DNA of 64,000 nt from contig JADKHE010000003.1 in assembly GCA_016721925.1 (NCBI GenBank), positions 292,531 to 356,530 on the forward strand. The letters run 5' to 3'. Source of the DNA: Candidatus Skiveiella danica. GTDB taxonomy: Bacteria; Pseudomonadota; Gammaproteobacteria; Burkholderiales; Burkholderiaceae_C. A model generated the notes under the pieces. It was not told where the DNA came from, did not search any database, and was given only the letters and a program-made list of their open reading frames with translations. Shown here in pieces: positions 60,500-64,000 of this stretch. The translations under genes were made by a program, and so were the position numbers. Within the stretch, counting starts at the first letter, position 1; the number at the start of each line of letters is the position of its first letter.

Positions 60500-61152
60500 T
60501 GAGGTCTTTCAGATAAAAACAGGGACAGGTCGGCCAGCGCGCCCTGCACCGCGCGGTTCGCGGCCACCACGCCGCCATAGGGGTCGTCGCGGGTGGCCGT
60601 GATGCTGCTGTCGAACTCGCGCACGGCGATCACGCGGCGGGTCCCCTCGTCCACCAGGGTGGCGCGCAGGGTGAAGCGCACCCGGCTCGGCGTTGTCTGG
60701 AAGTCCTGCTGCAGCCGGATGATCTCGGTGTCCAGCCGCCACTCGCCCGTCGCGGCGCCGGGCGTCAGCACCACGGCGCGAAAGGCCCCGGTGCGCTCGA
60801 TGGCGGCAACCATCAGCGGGCCCAGCATGCGGGCCGGCGGCTCGACCCATTCACTGTGCGCGAAGTAGTCCAGCCGGTGCGGTTCGCGCACGTAAATGAT
60901 GCGCGGGCTGTCAAAGCCGGCGGCCGCCTGTGGCGGGTTGATGATCAGCGTGCGCGTCGAAGCGTTGGAGCCGGACGGCAATACCGCGCCAGCCGGGGCC
61001 GGCGGCGCTTCGAGCGCATAAAAAGCCGGCGGCGGCCTGGCGCCGGGGCTCAGCGCGCTGCAGGCGCCCAGGGCCAGCAGTGCGAGGCCGGCGGCAAGAC
61101 GCCGGCACAAGGTGCGGGCTCGGGTGGGGTGGTTTGGTTGATTCGGGTTCAT
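60496..61152 (-). CDS. ABC-type transport auxiliary lipoprotein (PqiC-like)
   Basis: The 218-residue protein has a lipoprotein signal (LALLALGACSAL, lipobox LGAC) and the ABC_trans_aux domain (about 45-205). Such lipoproteins accompany MCE transporters and are placed in the outer membrane. It starts at 61152 with AAGGAGG upstream, and its ATG overlaps the original mlaD stop (ATGA). Its stop overlaps the next gene. Confidence 0.88.
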   Translation of the reverse strand: MNPNQPNHPTRARTLCRRLAAGLALLALGACSALSPGARPPPAFYALEAPPAPAGAVLPSGSNASTRTLIINPPQAAAGFDSPRIIYVREPHRLDYFAHSEWVEPPARMLGPLMVAAIERTGAFRAVVLTPGAATGEWRLDTEIIRLQQDFQTTPSRVRFTLRATLVDEGTRRVIAVREFDSSITATRDDPYGGVVAANRAVQGALADLSLFLSERPQ

Positions 61153-62076
61153 GGGGCACCTCCTTTTTCCCCGGGGCCATCGGGCACCGGTGTGCGCCCG
61201 AAAATCAGGCCGCGCGGATCCCGTGTGGTCTGCTCGCTCAGGCGGCGCAGCGAGGTGCCAGCGCGCCGAGTTCGCCGAGCAGACGCTCCAGCTCGGGCTG
61301 CGTCTCGGTGCTGAAGCGATTGACATCGGCGCCGACCGCATCGACGGCCTTGCCCGCGCTGAGGCTGGTCCGGGCGACCTCCGTGCCCATCTTCTCGACG
61401 GCATCGGCGCTGCGCCCGATCCGGGCCACCACGGCCTCCAGCTGCACGGTGGCCTTGGCCGTGTTGTCCAGCGTGCGTCCGGCCTGGGTGATGCCGGCGT
61501 CAATCGTGTCGCGGCGCGCGGCGATGGTGCGCGCCACGGTGGCGATGTCGGCCATCGCGCTCCTGAACGCCGCCTGGTTCTCGGCGCTGAGAATCGCGTT
61601 GATGGCGTTCGAGGTGCCGTCGAGCTTGGTCAGCACGCTGGTCAGGATGTTCTCCAGCCGCGCGCTCAGCGACGGCTTGGTGCGGATCAGCGGGTACTCG
61701 TTGCCGGGGGTGGCCAGCAGCGGCGGCGAATCCGCCGCACCACCGCTGAGTTCGACATAGGCGATGCCGGTCAGCCCCTGCGTCTTCAGCACGGCAATGG
61801 TGTCTTCACGGATGGGCGTGCCGCGCTCGATGGCAAACAGCAGGTTGACGCGGTTCGGGTTGGCATGATCGAGCTCGATGGCGCGCACCTGCCGACGTCC
61901 ACACCGTTGTACTTGACCGGCGCGTTCAGATTCAGGCCCGCCACCGACTCGTCTTCGATGGCCCGGTACAGGTCGACTTTCTTCTGCCACGCGCCGCCGG
62001 AGGCCAGCCAGAGCACGCCCGCCACCAGCACCGCGCCCAGCACGATGACAAACGCGCCGACGATGGAATAGCTCAC
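61149..62076 (-). pseudogene. mlaD: MlaD-family (MCE) substrate-binding protein, with two frameshifts
   Basis: A N-terminal membrane anchor and MCE domain begin at GTG 62076 (SYSIVGAFVIVLGAVLVAG; LNAPVKYNGVDVG). The first shift is near 61890: GGC-AGG where GGC-CAG-GTG (GQVRAIELD) is expected, one base missing. The main part then reads to about 61250, where GCA-CCT again needs one added base to continue as SLRRLSEQTTRDPRGLIF and stop at 61149. The span, 928 nt, plus two bases gives 310 codons. GTGA couples it to mlaF. MCE proteins shuttle lipids across the periplasm. Confidence 0.85.
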
Positions 62077-62891
62077 TTTGGTTTCGATGATGTTTCTCCC
62101 GTGGGGCCGGTCGATCGGGGGGATGCGCCGCGGGCGCGCGGTCCGTCAAAGAACGGCCTGATGGCCGGGCGGTCCAGCTGCGCGAGTTCCGCCATCGATC
62201 CGATGCCTTGCACCGTGCCCTCGCCGAGCACGGCAACGCGATCGGTCACCTGCCACAACAGGTCCAGGTCGTGCGTGATCATCACGACGGTCAGGCCGAA
62301 CTGGTCGCGCAGCCTGAGCACCAGCTCGTCCACGCCGGCCGCGCTTTCCGGGTCCAGGCCGGCGGTCGGCTCGTCCAGGAACAGCAGCTCGGGGTCCAGC
62401 GCCAGGGCGCGCGCCAGCGAGGCGCGCTTCATCATCCCGCCGCTGAGCTCCGACGGATACTGCGCCGCCACCTCCGGCTTGAGCCCAGCCATCGCGATCT
62501 TCCAGGTGGCGATGTCGTCGATCAGCGTGTCGTCGAGGTCGGTGTGCTCGCGCAGCGGCAGGCCGACGTTCTCGAGCACCGTCAACGAGCCGAACAGGCC
62601 GCCGTGCTGGAACATCACGCCCCAACGCTGGCGCAGGGCCAGGGCCGCTTCGTCCGTGATGTCGGCCAGGTCGACCCCCAGAACCTTGATGTCGCCAGCG
62701 TTGGGGCGCTGCAGCAGGATCATTTCGCGCAACAGCGTGGACTTGCCCGACCCGCTGCCGCCGATCACCGCGAAGATCTCCTGCCGGCGCACCTCCAGCG
62801 TGACGTCGGTGTGCACCACATGCGCACCAAAGCGCGTCGAGACCTTGCTGAGCTCGATGACAGCCTCGCGGGGAGCAGCAACGGCTGGCAT
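62073..62891 (-). CDS. mlaF: MlaF-like ABC transporter ATP-binding protein
   Basis: The 272-residue ATPase has Walker A GGSGSGKST (about 44-52), the signature LSGGM (about 149-153; MMKRASLARALAL follows) and Walker B LLFLDEPTAGLDPES. It drives MCE-type lipid transport with the MlaE-like permease. Its ATG lies one base after the permease stop, and its stop overlaps the mlaD start. Confidence 0.93.
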   Translation of the reverse strand: MPAVAAPREAVIELSKVSTRFGAHVVHTDVTLEVRRQEIFAVIGGSGSGKSTLLREMILLQRPNAGDIKVLGVDLADITDEAALALRQRWGVMFQHGGLFGSLTVLENVGLPLREHTDLDDTLIDDIATWKIAMAGLKPEVAAQYPSELSGGMMKRASLARALALDPELLFLDEPTAGLDPESAAGVDELVLRLRDQFGLTVVMITHDLDLLWQVTDRVAVLGEGTVQGIGSMAELAQLDRPAIRPFFDGPRARGASPRSTGPTGETSSKPK

Positions 62892-62892
62892 G

Positions 62893-64000
62893 TCAGAGGT
62901 CCAGTGCGCTGAAGACGACCGAGAACAAGCCGTCGGCCAGGATCACCAGGAAGATCGACTGCACGACGCTGCGCGTCGTCTGGCGGCCCACGCTGTCCGC
63001 GCCACCCCGGGTGCGAAAACCCTGGAAGCAGCCCACCATCACGATGATGGCCGCGAACACCGGCGCTTTGCCGATGCCGATCAGGTAGGACGTGGTGCTG
63101 ACGGCCTTGACAAAGCGGTCGAGGAACTCGCCGTACCCCACGCCGAGCTGCGCGCGCGCCATGATCATTCCGCCGACCACGCCCAGAACGTCGGCAAACA
63201 CGGTGAGCAGGGGCAGCACGATCACCAGCGCCACCAGCTTGGGCAACACCAGCAGTTCCAGCGGCGCGATGCCGAGGGTGCGCATGGCGTCGATCTCCTC
63301 GGTCACCGCCATGGTGCCGATCTGCGCGGCATAGGCCGAGCCCGATCGCCCGGCGATGATGATGGCGGTGATGAGCGGCGCAAACTCGCGCAGCATCGAC
63401 AGCCCCACCAGGTCCGCCACAAAGATGTTGGCGCCGTATTGCCGCAGTTGCGCGGCGCCCTGGTAGGCCACGACGATGCCCAGCATCAGCGACAGCAGCC
63501 CGACGATGGGCAGTGCGTCAAAGCCGGCGCTGCGGATGTTGAACAGGATCGGGCGCCAGCGGATGCGCGCCGGGTGCGCCAGGCTGGCGGCCAGCGCCAG
63601 CGCGGTCTCGCCCACGAAGCTGAGCATCGCCAGCGCCTGCTCGCCAGCCTCAGCCGCACGTTGACCGACACGCGCCAGGGCCGACGGCCTGCCGACGGCT
63701 GGCGGCGCAGGCAGCGCGGCCTGGGCGGCGACCTGTTGCACCACCGCCTCGTGCAGCCGGGCGAACTCCGGGCGCAGGCCCTGCAGCGTCACCGGCGTGC
63801 CCGCATCGCGCAGGCGAGAGCAGCTTGTGCATCACCCACGCGCCGGCCGAATCCATCGCCGTGACCCCGGCGCCATCGGCCGTTGCCGCCGGGCCGGCTG
63901 CCGCGCCGGTGGATTCGAGCTGCTTTTCCCGATGCCGCGCGCGGTCCAGTCGCCCGAGAGATTCAGGCTCCCGGGCGTGGGCTGGGCGATCGCGGCGGTG
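62893..64000 (-). pseudogene. mlaE: MlaE-like permease with N-terminal STAS-like domain, frameshifted and cut by window end
   Basis: The permease domain is intact from about 63792 to 62893 (GLLSLMLGIVVAYQGAAQLRQYGAN; REFAPLITAIIIAGRSGSAYAAQIGTM; TEEIDAMRTLGI), with five to six membrane helices. Upstream, a STAS-like part (SLNLSGDWTARG; AGVTAMDSAGAWVMHKLL) reads in two other frames. One shift is near 63928 (one base missing) and another near 63820 (two missing or one extra). The true start lies beyond the window. Burkholderiales MlaE-like permeases often carry this STAS extension. The shifts may be sequencing errors. Confidence 0.8.

Overview
The window is about 64 kb of high-GC chromosomal DNA. 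It is packed with housekeeping genes and has no rRNA, tRNA, CRISPR or prophage that I could recognise. Gene order and protein types point to a betaproteobacterium of the order Burkholderiales, most likely Comamonadaceae: hom-thrC-mobB-moeA-moaD-moaE in one run, rpsF-priB-rpsR-rplI followed by dnaB, divergent ppsA/ppsR, and tonB-exbB-exbD-hemP. This placement is inferred from protein character and synteny, not from a database search.

Layout. 0-9 kb: end of a flavocytochrome c sulfide dehydrogenase gene, a small basic protein, a TehA/SLAC1-type transporter, a thioesterase, a cbpA-cbpM-P-type ATPase operon and a coniferyl-aldehyde-type dehydrogenase. 8.6-18.6 kb: clpB, a conserved hypothetical gene, then (leftward) alaA, hom, thrC, mobB, moeA, moaD, moaE. 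18.7-24.7 kb: an Mth938-like gene, a peroxiredoxin, a PIN-PhoH ATPase, dnaB and the ribosomal-protein/PriB operon. 24.8-31.7 kb: a sodium:solute symporter with its small subunit, a TPR protein, ppsA and its regulator ppsR. 31.8-34.8 kb: an iron-uptake region with two Fur-box-like palindromes, a chimeric receptor/dehydrogenase ORF, two mini-ORFs, tonB, exbB, exbD and hemP. 35-39.4 kb: a CruF-like membrane protein, an MpaB/Lcp-type oxygenase-like protein, a 7TM receptor with a degenerate GGDEF domain, and a GlcG-like protein. 39.5-49.3 kb: small membrane proteins, FadH, and a fatty-acid/acyl-CoA cluster (3-hydroxyacyl-CoA dehydrogenase, enoyl-CoA hydratase, Crp/Fnr regulator, phosphotransferase-like protein, acyl-CoA dehydrogenase). 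49.7-60.5 kb: an H-NS-like protein, a CorC-type protein, apaH, an RhlE-like helicase, YpfJ-like peptidase, pcp, an ornithine-cyclodeaminase-family reductase, dcd, guaD and a BMP-type binding protein. 60.5-64 kb: an MCE/Mla-type lipid transporter (permease, ATPase, MlaD, lipoprotein), cut by the window end.

Three things stand out. (1) A family of about 55-70 bp intergenic repeats occurs ten times, almost always just 3' of a gene. (2) hom, moeA, dcd, mlaD and mlaE each carry one or two single-base frameshifts although flanking genes are intact; uncorrected sequencing errors are the simplest explanation. (3) At 31.9-32.5 kb the start of a TonB-dependent receptor is fused in frame to the end of an FMN-dependent hydroxy-acid dehydrogenase, a deletion scar or an assembly misjoin. 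I do not see a clear novel defence or mobile system. The best candidates for undescribed biology are the repeat family, the overlapping CruF-like/MpaB-like/7TM gene trio, and the CbpA-CbpM-ATPase coupling.
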